17,706 nucleotides of DNA from Alphaproteobacteria bacterium. GTDB lineage: Bacteria > Pseudomonadota > Alphaproteobacteria > Sphingomonadales > Sphingomonadaceae. This document shows, piece after piece, positions 1 through 6,059 of the stretch; position 1 is the stretch's first letter; each line of letters begins with the position of its first letter. The notes under the pieces were generated by a model that saw nothing but the letters and a program-made list of their open reading frames with translations, searched no databases and was not told the origin of the DNA. The position numbers and the translations under genes were made by a program. The stretch is from positions 1 through 17,706 of the forward strand of contig JAQGLD010000613.1 of the NCBI GenBank assembly GCA_028293055.1, given 5' to 3'.

Positions 1-1037
1 TCGCCGGGCGGATCGAGGATGCGCGGCTGAAGCGGATTGCGGAGACCGGGCTCGAAGCCGCCCGCCGCGGCGCCAAGCTGACCGGCCAGCTGCTGGCATT
101 CTCGCGAATCCAGAGGATTGAGATGGCTCCGGTCGCGGTCAACGCGCTGATCGAGCAGATGCAGACCCTGCTGCGCCATACTATCGGAAGCGCCATCCGG
201 GTCGAGACCCGGCTCCTCCCCGAACCGTCGCACGGGCTGTGCGACTCCAATCAGCTCGAAAACGCCATTCTCAACCTGGCGATCAATGCCCGCGATGCAA
301 TGGCGGAGGGCGGGACCCTGACCATCTCCACCGGCCCGGCCCGGGTCGAGGACGATCCGGCGCTGCAGGCTGGCGACTATCTCCGGATCACCGTCGCCGA
401 CAGCGGCCACGGCATGTCGAAGGAGGTGCTGGAGCGCGCCACCGAACCCTTTTACTCGACCAAGCCGCTCGGCAAGGGCACCGGCCTCGGCCTCGCCCAG
501 GTCTACGGCATCGCCCGGCAATCCGGCGGGACGTTGCGCATCGAAAGCGAGCCGGGGCAGGGGACCCGGGCCCACATCCTGATCCAGGTAGCCGCGGCAC
601 CCGACCGGGCCGAGACTGCTGAAACCGCGACCGGCGTGCAGGGGCCTGCCTGCGCCGGCGCCTGCAGCATCCTGGTGGTCGACGACGACAAGGATGTTCG
701 CGCCTTCATGGCCGATTCGCTCAAGGGCCTCGGCCACGGCGTCGTCGAAGCCGCTTCGGGCGAGGAGGCCATGGCCCTGATCCCGACGCTCGCCGCCGAT
801 CTGGCCCTGGTCGACTATGCGATGCCGGGGATGAACGGTGCCGAGCTTGCGCGGCGGCTGCGGTCGAGCCGTCCGGACATGCCGATCCTGTTCGTCACCG
901 GCTATGCCGAAAGCGAGCAACTCGAGCGCGCGCTCGGGGCCGAAGTGCCGGTGCTGCGCAAGCCGTTCACCATCGCCGAGCTCGCTGCCGCCGTCGCTTC
1001 GAGCCGTCTTGCAAAGCCGCCGGCCCGCCCCTCTTGA
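1..1037 (+). CDS. Hybrid sensor histidine kinase/response regulator, 3' part
   Basis: The frame is open from the left edge (first full codon at 3) to the TGA at 1035-1037, so the gene starts upstream of the window. The first ~40 residues are the second helix of a HisKA dimerisation domain (RRGAKLTGQLLAFSR); the phosphorylated His lies outside. A HATPase_c domain follows: N box NAILNLAINARDAM near 265-303, G1 DSGHGM from 399, and the G2 lid GKGTGLGL at 471-494. A linker of about 25 residues leads to a C-terminal receiver domain (ILVVDDD, about 669-1000) with the phospho-acceptor Asp at 813-815 (VDYAMPG) and conserved Lys at 960-962 (LRKPF). It should autophosphorylate and pass phosphate to its own or a partner receiver. 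The input domain and signal cannot be seen. The internal ATG at 123 lies inside the HisKA helix region and is not the real start. Confidence 0.93.
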   Translation, partial: AGRIEDARLKRIAETGLEAARRGAKLTGQLLAFSRIQRIEMAPVAVNALIEQMQTLLRHTIGSAIRVETRLLPEPSHGLCDSNQLENAILNLAINARDAMAEGGTLTISTGPARVEDDPALQAGDYLRITVADSGHGMSKEVLERATEPFYSTKPLGKGTGLGLAQVYGIARQSGGTLRIESEPGQGTRAHILIQVAAAPDRAETAETATGVQGPACAGACSILVVDDDKDVRAFMADSLKGLGHGVVEAASGEEAMALIPTLAADLALVDYAMPGMNGAELARRLRSSRPDMPILFVTGYAESEQLERALGAEVPVLRKPFTIAELAAAVASSRLAKPPARPS

Positions 1038-1060
1038 ACCGGAAATTTCGGCACCTAGAT
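1033..1060 (+). promoter_or_regulatory. Candidate heat-shock sigma factor (RpoH) promoter for hsp20
   Basis: A CTTGAA box at 1033-1038, preceded by a C/T-rich CCCCT run, is followed 13-15 bases later by CACCTAGAT at 1052-1060. This resembles the RpoH consensus (CTTGAA, then CCCATNT). It overlaps the stop codon of the kinase gene and would give a leader of about 100 nt, which contains the RNA thermometer. The -35 match is good and the -10 match only partial, so this is a candidate. Confidence 0.4.
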
Positions 1061-1065
1061 CGGTG

Positions 1066-1165
1066 CCACCGGATGACCTGTCGGTATCCGGTTTGTTCAG
1101 CGAGGGGCCCCGGCTCTTTGCCGAGGCCGCTCGTGAAATGTTGCTCAAAGGAGGACATTGTCATG
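1066..1165 (+). ncRNA. ROSE-type RNA thermometer in the hsp20 leader
   Basis: The leader can fold into consecutive hairpins. CCGGAT (1069-1074) pairs with ATCCGG (1086-1091). CGAG (1101-1104) pairs with CTCG (1130-1133), enclosing GGCC/GGCC and CGGC/GCCG stems. The last hairpin sequesters the Shine-Dalgarno: ATGTT (1138-1142) pairs with GACAT (1154-1158), G1143 is bulged, CTC (1144-1146) pairs with GAG (1151-1153), and the loop is AAAG. The UUGCU box at 1141-1145, facing the AGGA with a bulged G, is the known hallmark of ROSE elements in front of alphaproteobacterial small heat-shock genes. Heating would melt this weak helix and free AAGGAGGA (1148-1155). The pairing is seen by eye; thermometer function is inferred from the family. 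Confidence 0.72.
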
Positions 1166-1669
1166 AGAAGCAGCTTCGATTTCTCGCCCTATCGCCGTTC
1201 CACCATCGGCTTCGACCGCCTGTTCGAGTTCCTCGAAAGCGCCGGCCGCGAGCAGGCGGATAATTACCCGCCCTACGATATCGAGAAGCTGAGCGACGAT
1301 CGCTACCGGATCACGCTCGCAGTGGCCGGTTTCGGCGAGAACGACATCGACATTACCGCTCGCCAGAACATGCTGGTGGTCACTGGCCGCAAGGCCGAGA
1401 ACCGCAGCCGCGACGGTAATTTCGTCCATGTCGGAATCGCCACCCGCGCCTTCGAGCGCCGCTTCGAGCTGGCCGATTTCGTCCGGGTCGAGGACGCCAG
1501 GATGCAGGACGGCCTGCTCTCGGTCGAGCTCGTCCGTGAGATCCCCGAGGCGATGCGTCCGCGCAAGATCGGCATCAACGGCCGCAGCCCCGCGACTTTG
1601 GAGAGCGAGCCCGCGGTCGCCGAGGCTCAGCCGCAGAGCGAGACCGAGGGTCAGCGTCAGGCCGCCTGA
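1163..1669 (+). CDS. hsp20: Small heat-shock protein, Hsp20/IbpA type
   Basis: 168 residues. It is an ATP-independent holdase that binds unfolding proteins during heat stress and hands them to the DnaK/ClpB system. The N-terminus (SFDFSPYRRSTIGFDRLFEFLE) is typical of class A bacterial sHsps. The alpha-crystallin domain spans roughly residues 35-130 (YDIEKLSDDRYRITLAVAGF, LVVTGRK, ARMQDGLLSVEL), and an IXI-type element (KIGI) follows near residue 137. The C-terminal tail is long, acidic and Gln-rich. Start chosen at 1163 because AAGGAGGA (1148-1155) lies 7 bases upstream and homology begins there; upstream in-frame codons from 1034 read the leader RNA. It is probably transcribed alone, from a heat-shock promoter, under ROSE control, and ended by the hairpin at 1679-1710. 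Confidence 0.93.
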   Translation: MRSSFDFSPYRRSTIGFDRLFEFLESAGREQADNYPPYDIEKLSDDRYRITLAVAGFGENDIDITARQNMLVVTGRKAENRSRDGNFVHVGIATRAFERRFELADFVRVEDARMQDGLLSVELVREIPEAMRPRKIGINGRSPATLESEPAVAEAQPQSETEGQRQAA

Positions 1670-1678
1670 TCCACGCTT

Positions 1679-1710
1679 CCGGCGCCGGTCATGGCCGGCG
1701 CCGGCCTTTT
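1679..1710 (+). terminator. Intrinsic terminator after hsp20
   Basis: A perfect 10-bp GC-rich inverted repeat (CCGGCGCCGG at 1679-1688 and again at 1695-1704) with a 6-base loop is followed by CC and TTTT at 1707-1710. It lies 10 bases after the hsp20 stop codon, as expected for a Rho-independent terminator. The T tract is short. Confidence 0.75.
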
Positions 1711-1761
1711 ACGACGATTCGAAGCCGAAAAGCGGCAAAAATGCCGCAGTGCACAACCCTG

Positions 1762-1776
1762 TTAACCTCCTGTTAC
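1762..1776 (+). promoter_or_regulatory. CtrA-like binding site
   Basis: TTAA (1762-1765), seven bases, then TTAC (1773-1776) matches the alphaproteobacterial CtrA consensus TTAA-N7-TTAA at 7 of 8 defined bases. It stands in the A/T-richer intergenic region 65 bases before the small His-Met peptide gene. The same stretch also reads as an imperfect direct repeat (CCTGTTAAC, then CCTGTTAC). A single site of this kind can occur by chance. Confidence 0.33.
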
Positions 1777-1840
1777 ATTGTGCCGGCGCCAATTGATCCC
1801 ACATTGCGAAAACAAGACATGCGCAGGGAGGCGCATCGGA

Positions 1841-2011
1841 ATGAACAGGCTCAAGGCATTGCAGAACCCCTTCCTGCTGGTCGCGGAAGGCTTCCTCGCG
1901 GGTGCGATCCTGTTCATGTCGACCAGCCCGGGCGTCAGCCACGATCTGCTTCATCGCGCGCAGCACATGCACATGCACATGCACGCGGGCAGCGCCACGC
2001 CTCGTCGCTGA
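1841..2011 (+). CDS. Small hydrophobic peptide with a His-Met repeat tail
   Basis: 56 residues, function unknown. The N-terminus MNRLKALQNPF is followed by one hydrophobic stretch (residues ~12-26, LLVAEGFLAGAILFM) that could cross the membrane or act as a signal anchor. The C-terminal third is rich in His and Met: HDLLHRAQHMHMHMH at residues 34-48, in which CACATG is repeated three times in the DNA. Such a tail could bind a soft metal (Cu, Ni or Zn), but this is inference. The start is chosen for AGGGAG at 1825-1830, 10 bases upstream; an in-frame ATG at 1778 has no ribosome site and adds non-hydrophobic sequence. The gene is alone between the hsp20 terminator and pdeM, with a CtrA-like site upstream. 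Confidence 0.6.
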   Translation: MNRLKALQNPFLLVAEGFLAGAILFMSTSPGVSHDLLHRAQHMHMHMHAGSATPRR

Positions 2012-2049
2012 GCGCTTGAACCGGGCCGCCCGCCGGTTATAGCGGGGCG

Positions 2050-2712
2050 ATGGTTCGCTTTTCGTTCTCAGGTCACGAGCTGATGGCATTGCCGCAGGGG
2101 GCGTTGTTCTGGCCCGCCCGCCGAGCGTTGCTCGTCGCCGATCTCCACCTCGAGAAAGCGAGCTGGTTCGCCCGGTTGGGCCAGATGCTTCCGCCCTACG
2201 ATTCGATCGCCACCCTGGGCGATCTCACCGCTTTGGCGGTGTCGACCGGGGCGAGGGAGATCTGGTGCCTTGGGGACAGCTTTCACGACCGGCACGGCTG
2301 CGATCGCCTGCCCGAACGCGCCCGCGACATGCTGGTCGCGCTCACGTCGGCGACCCGCTGGACGTGGATCACCGGCAATCACGATCCCGGCTTTGCCGAC
2401 CATTGCGGCGGCGAGATCGTCGAAGAGGCCGAGGTCGACGGTCTCCTGCTTCGCCACGAAGCCGATCCGGCCGAGCCACGCCCCGAGCTGTCGGGCCATT
2501 TCCACCCCAAGCTGCGAATCAGCCATCGCGGCCGTCAGATCTCGCGGCGCTGCTTCGTCGCGACGTCGCGCAAGCTGATCCTTCCGGCCTTCGGATCGCT
2601 GACCGGCGGCCTCGACGCAGCCCACCCCGAGATCGTTCGCGCCGTCGGGGTGCCGGCCGAGGCGCTGGTTCCGGTCGCGGACCGGCTGCTGAGGTTCCCG
2701 ATCGCCGCCTGA
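2050..2712 (+). CDS. pdeM: Ligase-associated DNA damage response endonuclease PdeM
   Basis: 220 residues, a calcineurin-like metallophosphoesterase. All metal-binding blocks of the fold are visible: DLHLEK (D31, H33), GD at residues 75-76 (LGDSFHD), GNHD at 109-112, H136 in LLRHE and GHFHP at 149-153 (H150, H152). This arrangement and the sequence around PAFGSLTGG (residues ~179-187) are typical of PdeM, a phosphodiesterase/endonuclease usually found with a DNA ligase and an Lhr-like DEXH helicase. No such partner lies next to it here. The start at 2050 lies 38 bases after the small peptide gene and has only a weak GGGGCG ribosome site. It converges with msrA 38 bases downstream. Confidence 0.9.
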   Translation: MVRFSFSGHELMALPQGALFWPARRALLVADLHLEKASWFARLGQMLPPYDSIATLGDLTALAVSTGAREIWCLGDSFHDRHGCDRLPERARDMLVALTSATRWTWITGNHDPGFADHCGGEIVEEAEVDGLLLRHEADPAEPRPELSGHFHPKLRISHRGRQISRRCFVATSRKLILPAFGSLTGGLDAAHPEIVRAVGVPAEALVPVADRLLRFPIAA

Positions 2713-2743
2713 ACGCGTCCCGCAAATTTTTGGGGCAGGGAGG

Positions 2744-2760
2744 CTATCGGCTACCGATAG
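2744..2760. other. Perfect hairpin centred on the msrA stop codon
   Basis: CTATCGG (2744-2750) and CCGATAG (2754-2760) form a 7-bp perfect stem whose three-base loop is the msrA stop codon (2751-2753 on the minus strand). It lies between the convergent genes pdeM and msrA. There is no clear T tract on the 3' side of either strand, so it may be a weak bidirectional terminator or RNA-stability hairpin rather than a classical terminator. Confidence 0.4.
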
Positions 2761-3404
2761 ACCGCCGGAAACAGCTGCTTGAGCGCCGCAACGCGCGGCA
2801 CATCGTTGATCAGGATGTACGGTGCCCGTGGATTCCGCCGCATATAGCCCTGATGATAGGCTTCGGCCGGGTAGAAACCGCCGCTCTCGATCCTCGTCGC
2901 GATCGGCCTCGGGAAGGCGCGGGCGGCGCCAAGCTGGGCGATATAGGCCTGCGCCACCTTCCGCTGCGCATCGTTCTGGGGGAAGATGGCAGAGCGGTAG
3001 CTCGGGCCCTGGTCGGGGCCCTGGCGGTTGACCTGGGTCGGATCGTGCGCCGCAGAGAAATAGATTCGGAGCAGCTGGCCGTAGCTGATCTGCTTCGGAT
3101 CGTAGACGATCTTCACCGCCTCGGCATGGCCGGTCGTCTCGGTGCTGACCTTGTCGTAGGATGCGTCGCGCGCGCCCCCGCCGGCATAGCCGGAGACGAC
3201 ATTGCGCACCCCTTTCACATGCTCGTAGACGCCCTCCATGCCCCAGAAGCAGCCGCCGGCAAGCACTGCGGTCTGCAGGCCCGCAGCGGCTGGAATGTCG
3301 GCCTTGGGCGCGGGAATGGATGCCGCCGCCTGGACCGGGGCGATCAGCGAGATTCCGGCCGGAACCAGAATTGCGAAGGCGAGCAGTGGAAGAAGTTTCT
3401 TCAT
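2751..3404 (-). CDS. msrA: Exported peptide-methionine (S)-S-oxide reductase MsrA
   Basis: 217 residues. It reduces the S-epimer of methionine sulfoxide in proteins. The catalytic motif GCFWG holds nucleophile C52, followed by GYAGG (72-76), the TGHAEAV block (91-97) and AYHQGY near residue 187. The N-terminus MKKLLPLLAFAILVPAGISL is a clear Sec signal peptide with a likely cleavage after VQA (residue 26), so the enzyme should act in the periplasm. No Cys other than C52 is present, so the usual C-terminal resolving cysteine is missing and reduction must rely on another thiol. It overlaps the msrB stop by four bases (ATGA), indicating translational coupling in the operon pabC-like, msrB, msrA. 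Confidence 0.94.
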   Translation of the reverse strand: MKKLLPLLAFAILVPAGISLIAPVQAAASIPAPKADIPAAAGLQTAVLAGGCFWGMEGVYEHVKGVRNVVSGYAGGGARDASYDKVSTETTGHAEAVKIVYDPKQISYGQLLRIYFSAAHDPTQVNRQGPDQGPSYRSAIFPQNDAQRKVAQAYIAQLGAARAFPRPIATRIESGGFYPAEAYHQGYMRRNPRAPYILINDVPRVAALKQLFPAVYR

Positions 3405-3886
3405 GTCGGGATGAACCTCAGGGCTAGACCATTCATGCAGTAGCGCAGGCCAGTCGGCTTCGGGCCGTCGTCGAAGACATGGCCGAGATGGCCGCCGCAG
3501 CGACGGCAGACGATCTCGGTACGCTCCATCAGCAGGCTCGAATCCTTTTTCTCGACGACGGCATCGGGCAGCGGGCGGAAGAAGCTCGGCCAGCCGGTGC
3601 CGCTGTCAAACTTGGTGTCGGACGCATAAAGCGGCAGCGCGCAACCCGCGCAGACATAGGTGCCGCGCCTCTGTTCGTGATCGAGCGGGCTCGAGAAGGG
3701 CGGCTCGGTGGCGGCACGGCGCAGCACGTCATATTGGGCTGGGCTGAGGCGCTTTCGCCATTCCGTCTCGCTCAACTGGAGCGGGAAGACCGCGGCTGCC
3801 GATGCCTTGTCCTTGCACCCGCTGGCGAGAAGGCATGCGAGTCCGGCTCCGGTCGCGCCGAGCAAGGCCCGTCTTTCGAATCTCAT
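3401..3886 (-). CDS. msrB: Peptide-methionine (R)-S-oxide reductase MsrB, exported
   Basis: 161 residues. It reduces the R-epimer of methionine sulfoxide, complementing MsrA. Two CxxC pairs (C79/C82 and C127/C130) form the structural zinc site, SGTGWPSFF lies at 95-103, and catalytic C150 is in RYCMNG. The N-terminus has twin arginines (ERRALLG), a hydrophobic segment and LLASGC ending at C24. It therefore looks like a Tat-type or lipoprotein signal placing the enzyme in the periplasm or on the membrane. It starts 9 bases after the stop of the class IV aminotransferase gene, with GAGG upstream of the ATG, and overlaps msrA by four bases. The pair forms an envelope methionine repair unit made of separate polypeptides. 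Confidence 0.94.
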   Translation of the reverse strand: MRFERRALLGATGAGLACLLASGCKDKASAAAVFPLQLSETEWRKRLSPAQYDVLRRAATEPPFSSPLDHEQRRGTYVCAGCALPLYASDTKFDSGTGWPSFFRPLPDAVVEKKDSSLLMERTEIVCRRCGGHLGHVFDDGPKPTGLRYCMNGLALRFIPT

Positions 3887-3895
3887 GCCACGACC

Positions 3896-4612
3896 TCACG
3901 CCAGTCGCGCCGCGATCAGCCCCCTCACCGCATTGCCGACAAAGAATATGTCCTGAAGATCGGTCGGACGGAGGTCGCTTTCAAGGGCCCGGCCCTCGGC
4001 GATCAGCCCGGCGCGCAATATGCCCGGCAGCAATCCGCGCGACAGCGGCGGAGTGAGCAAATAGCCGTCGCGCTCGACGAACAGGCTGGTGAAGCTGCCC
4101 TCGGTCAGGAAGCCGTCGGGATCGGCGAACACCACTTCGTCGACCCCCGAGTCGATGCGCGCCTGGTCGTAGAATGCACGGTCGCTGGTCTTGTGGCGGA
4201 GTCGGAAATCGTCCGTGGGCACCGGCAGCGGCGCCAGCTTCACCCGCAACGGCGCCTCGGCGGCATGGACAAGCGGTCGTGCCTCGATCGCGACCGCGCC
4301 GCTGTGAGAGAGAAGCAGCCGCAGCCGGTGGGGCGTCTTCAGCCGGAAAGTCCCCGCCTGGAGCTCGTTGCGGGCATCGTGGCGATCGAAGCTGAATCCG
4401 AGCGCTTCCGCGCTCGCCTTCATACGGGCGAGGTGGCGTTCGATCTCGGCAACGCCCTCGTGCGGATCGAAACGCATCGTCTCGATGAGGTCGAAGCTAC
4501 GGCCGGTGTCCACAAAGGCTCCCTTGGCGATACATTCCCGCCCCTCGTCGTCCGCTGCTTCGCCGTTCCGCGCAAGCCTGTCGAGTCCGCCGGCGTCGCC
4601 GTCGCCCGGCAC
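3896..4612 (-). CDS. Class IV PLP aminotransferase, PabC-like domain protein
   Basis: About 238 residues from a GTG at 4612. The protein has the PLP-binding lysine in RHKTS (K141), the conserved glutamate in LTEGSFTSLF (E171), the PPL..GLLPGILR block (188-200) and the terminal GNAVRGL (226-232) of the 4-amino-4-deoxychorismate lyase/branched-chain aminotransferase family. The likely role is making p-aminobenzoate for folate. FDLIETMRFD and the preceding ECIAKGAFV look like the junction of PabB-PabC fusion proteins, but no PabB catalytic domain precedes it; the divergent sdaA begins 68 bases away. The start is uncertain: TTG 4615 and GTG 4612 follow a weak AAGGTGG, and the frame stays open back to 4825 inside sdaA. 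It is first in an operon with msrB-msrA. Confidence 0.82.
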   Translation of the reverse strand: MPGDGDAGGLDRLARNGEAADDEGRECIAKGAFVDTGRSFDLIETMRFDPHEGVAEIERHLARMKASAEALGFSFDRHDARNELQAGTFRLKTPHRLRLLLSHSGAVAIEARPLVHAAEAPLRVKLAPLPVPTDDFRLRHKTSDRAFYDQARIDSGVDEVVFADPDGFLTEGSFTSLFVERDGYLLTPPLSRGLLPGILRAGLIAEGRALESDLRPTDLQDIFFVGNAVRGLIAARLA

Positions 4613-4666
4613 CAAGGCCCCGCCACCTTGCCTCGGCGGGCGCACGGGTCCATTTCGGCGCGGGTC

Positions 4667-4671
4667 AGGAG
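4667..4671 (+). promoter_or_regulatory. Ribosome binding site deciding the TTG start of sdaA
   Basis: AGGAG lies 8 bases before TTG 4680 and is the only good Shine-Dalgarno near the point where serine dehydratase similarity begins. The next in-frame ATG (in HTMGPM) is too far into the conserved region. Confidence 0.7.
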
Positions 4672-4679
4672 AGTGTGTC

Positions 4680-6059
4680 TTGGTCAGCAGCGTTTTCGAC
4701 CTCTTCAAGATCGGGGTCGGACCCTCGAGCTCGCATACGATGGGTCCGATGACGGCCGCCTGCAGCTTTGTCGAGATGCTGTCGAGCCGCGGCGCGCTGG
4801 ACCGGGTCGATCGGGTCGAGGCCAATCTCTACGGATCGCTCGCCTTGACCGGCAAGGGCCACGCCACCGATCGAGCGGTTCTGCTCGGACTCTCGGGCGA
4901 ACGGCCCGACCGGCTCGATCCCGACGCTGCCGATTCGATCGTCGCGAGGATTCGCGAGAGCGGACGGATCACGCTTGGCGGCCGCCGCGAGGTCGATTTC
5001 GACGAGGCGAGCGACCTCAGATTCCTCCAGCGCGAGCGGCTGCCGCATCACAGCAATGGAATGCGATTCATCGCCTTCGCCGCCGACGGATCGGTGCTGG
5101 AAAGCGCGACCTCCTATTCGGTCGGCGGCGGCGCCGTGGTCGACGAGGATGCAATCGCCCGCAATGCGCCTCCCGAGGGGGTATGGGATATTCCGTTCAA
5201 TTATCATTGCGCCGACCAGCTGCTCGCCATCGCCGAACGCGAGGCGATGAGCATCGCGGACATCGCGCGTGCCAACGAGCGCGCCTCGCTCTCCGATGCC
5301 GAGATCGACCGCCGGCTCACCGAGATCGTCGAGGCGATGTCGCAGTGCATCGACCGCGGGATCGCGATCGGCGGGATACTCCCGGGCGGGCTCAATGTGA
5401 AAAGGCGGGCGCCCGGGCTCTACAAACTGCTGATCGACCGTGCCGAGCGCACCCTCTCGGACCCGCTGACCGTGCTCGACTGGGTCAATCTGTGGGCGCT
5501 CGCGGTCAATGAGGAGAATGCGGCGGGCGGCCGCGTGGTGACCGCACCGACCAATGGCGCCGCCGGAATCGTCCCGGCGATCCTGCGTTACTACCAGCGA
5601 TTCACCCCGCGTGCTTCGGACGAGGGGGTGCGGACTTTCCTGCTCACCGCCGCCGCGATCGGCTCTCTGTTCAAGGAGAATGCGTCGATCTCCGGTGCCG
5701 AGGTCGGCTGCCAGGGTGAGGTCGGAGTCGCCTGCTCGATGGCCGCGGCCGGGCTCACCGCCGCGCTGGGCGGCAGCGTGCGCCAGATCGAGAATGCGGC
5801 CGAGATCGGAATGGAGCATAATCTCGGCCTGACCTGCGATCCGGTCGGCGGCCTGGTCCAAGTGCCGTGCATCGAGCGCAACGCTGTCGGCGCGATCAAG
5901 GCGATCGAAGCGAGCCGGCTCGCTTTGGTCGGCGACGGCTCCCACCGGGTCAGCCTCGACCAGGTGATCGAGACGATGCGCAAGACCGGCCTCGACATGA
6001 ATGTGCGCTACAAGGAGACCTCGCTCGGCGGCCTCGCGGTCAATGTCGTCGAATGCTGA
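4680..6059 (+). CDS. sdaA: L-serine ammonia-lyase, iron-sulfur dependent
   Basis: 459 residues, the full length for the single-chain bacterial enzyme, which converts L-serine to pyruvate and ammonia with a [4Fe-4S] cluster. Residues ~1-155 are the beta/ACT-like domain ([20 protein letters not shown]); the rest is the alpha catalytic domain with [39 protein letters not shown] and VQVPCIERN. The three cysteines in the last three motifs are the cluster ligands. The protein ends in Cys (VVEC). In the studied Legionella enzyme the C-terminal Cys reaches back to the cluster as a 'tail-in-mouth' ligand, so the same is likely here. The start is TTG 4680, with AGGAG 8 bases upstream. The last 20 bases overlap the convergent serine-hydrolase gene. 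Confidence 0.95.
   Translation: MVSSVFDLFKIGVGPSSSHTMGPMTAACSFVEMLSSRGALDRVDRVEANLYGSLALTGKGHATDRAVLLGLSGERPDRLDPDAADSIVARIRESGRITLGGRREVDFDEASDLRFLQRERLPHHSNGMRFIAFAADGSVLESATSYSVGGGAVVDEDAIARNAPPEGVWDIPFNYHCADQLLAIAEREAMSIADIARANERASLSDAEIDRRLTEIVEAMSQCIDRGIAIGGILPGGLNVKRRAPGLYKLLIDRAERTLSDPLTVLDWVNLWALAVNEENAAGGRVVTAPTNGAAGIVPAILRYYQRFTPRASDEGVRTFLLTAAAIGSLFKENASISGAEVGCQGEVGVACSMAAAGLTAALGGSVRQIENAAEIGMEHNLGLTCDPVGGLVQVPCIERNAVGAIKAIEASRLALVGDGSHRVSLDQVIETMRKTGLDMNVRYKETSLGGLAVNVVEC

Noticed and set aside
4613..4825. N-terminal extension of the class IV aminotransferase to ATG 4825
   Set aside because: It would run through the start of sdaA, and its sequence shows no similarity to PabB or PabC beyond the last ~25 residues.
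3479..5512. A 677-codon open frame on the plus strand across msrB, the class IV aminotransferase and sdaA
   Set aside because: It is antisense to two genes with intact catalytic motifs and out of frame with sdaA. No ribosome site or family pattern was seen.
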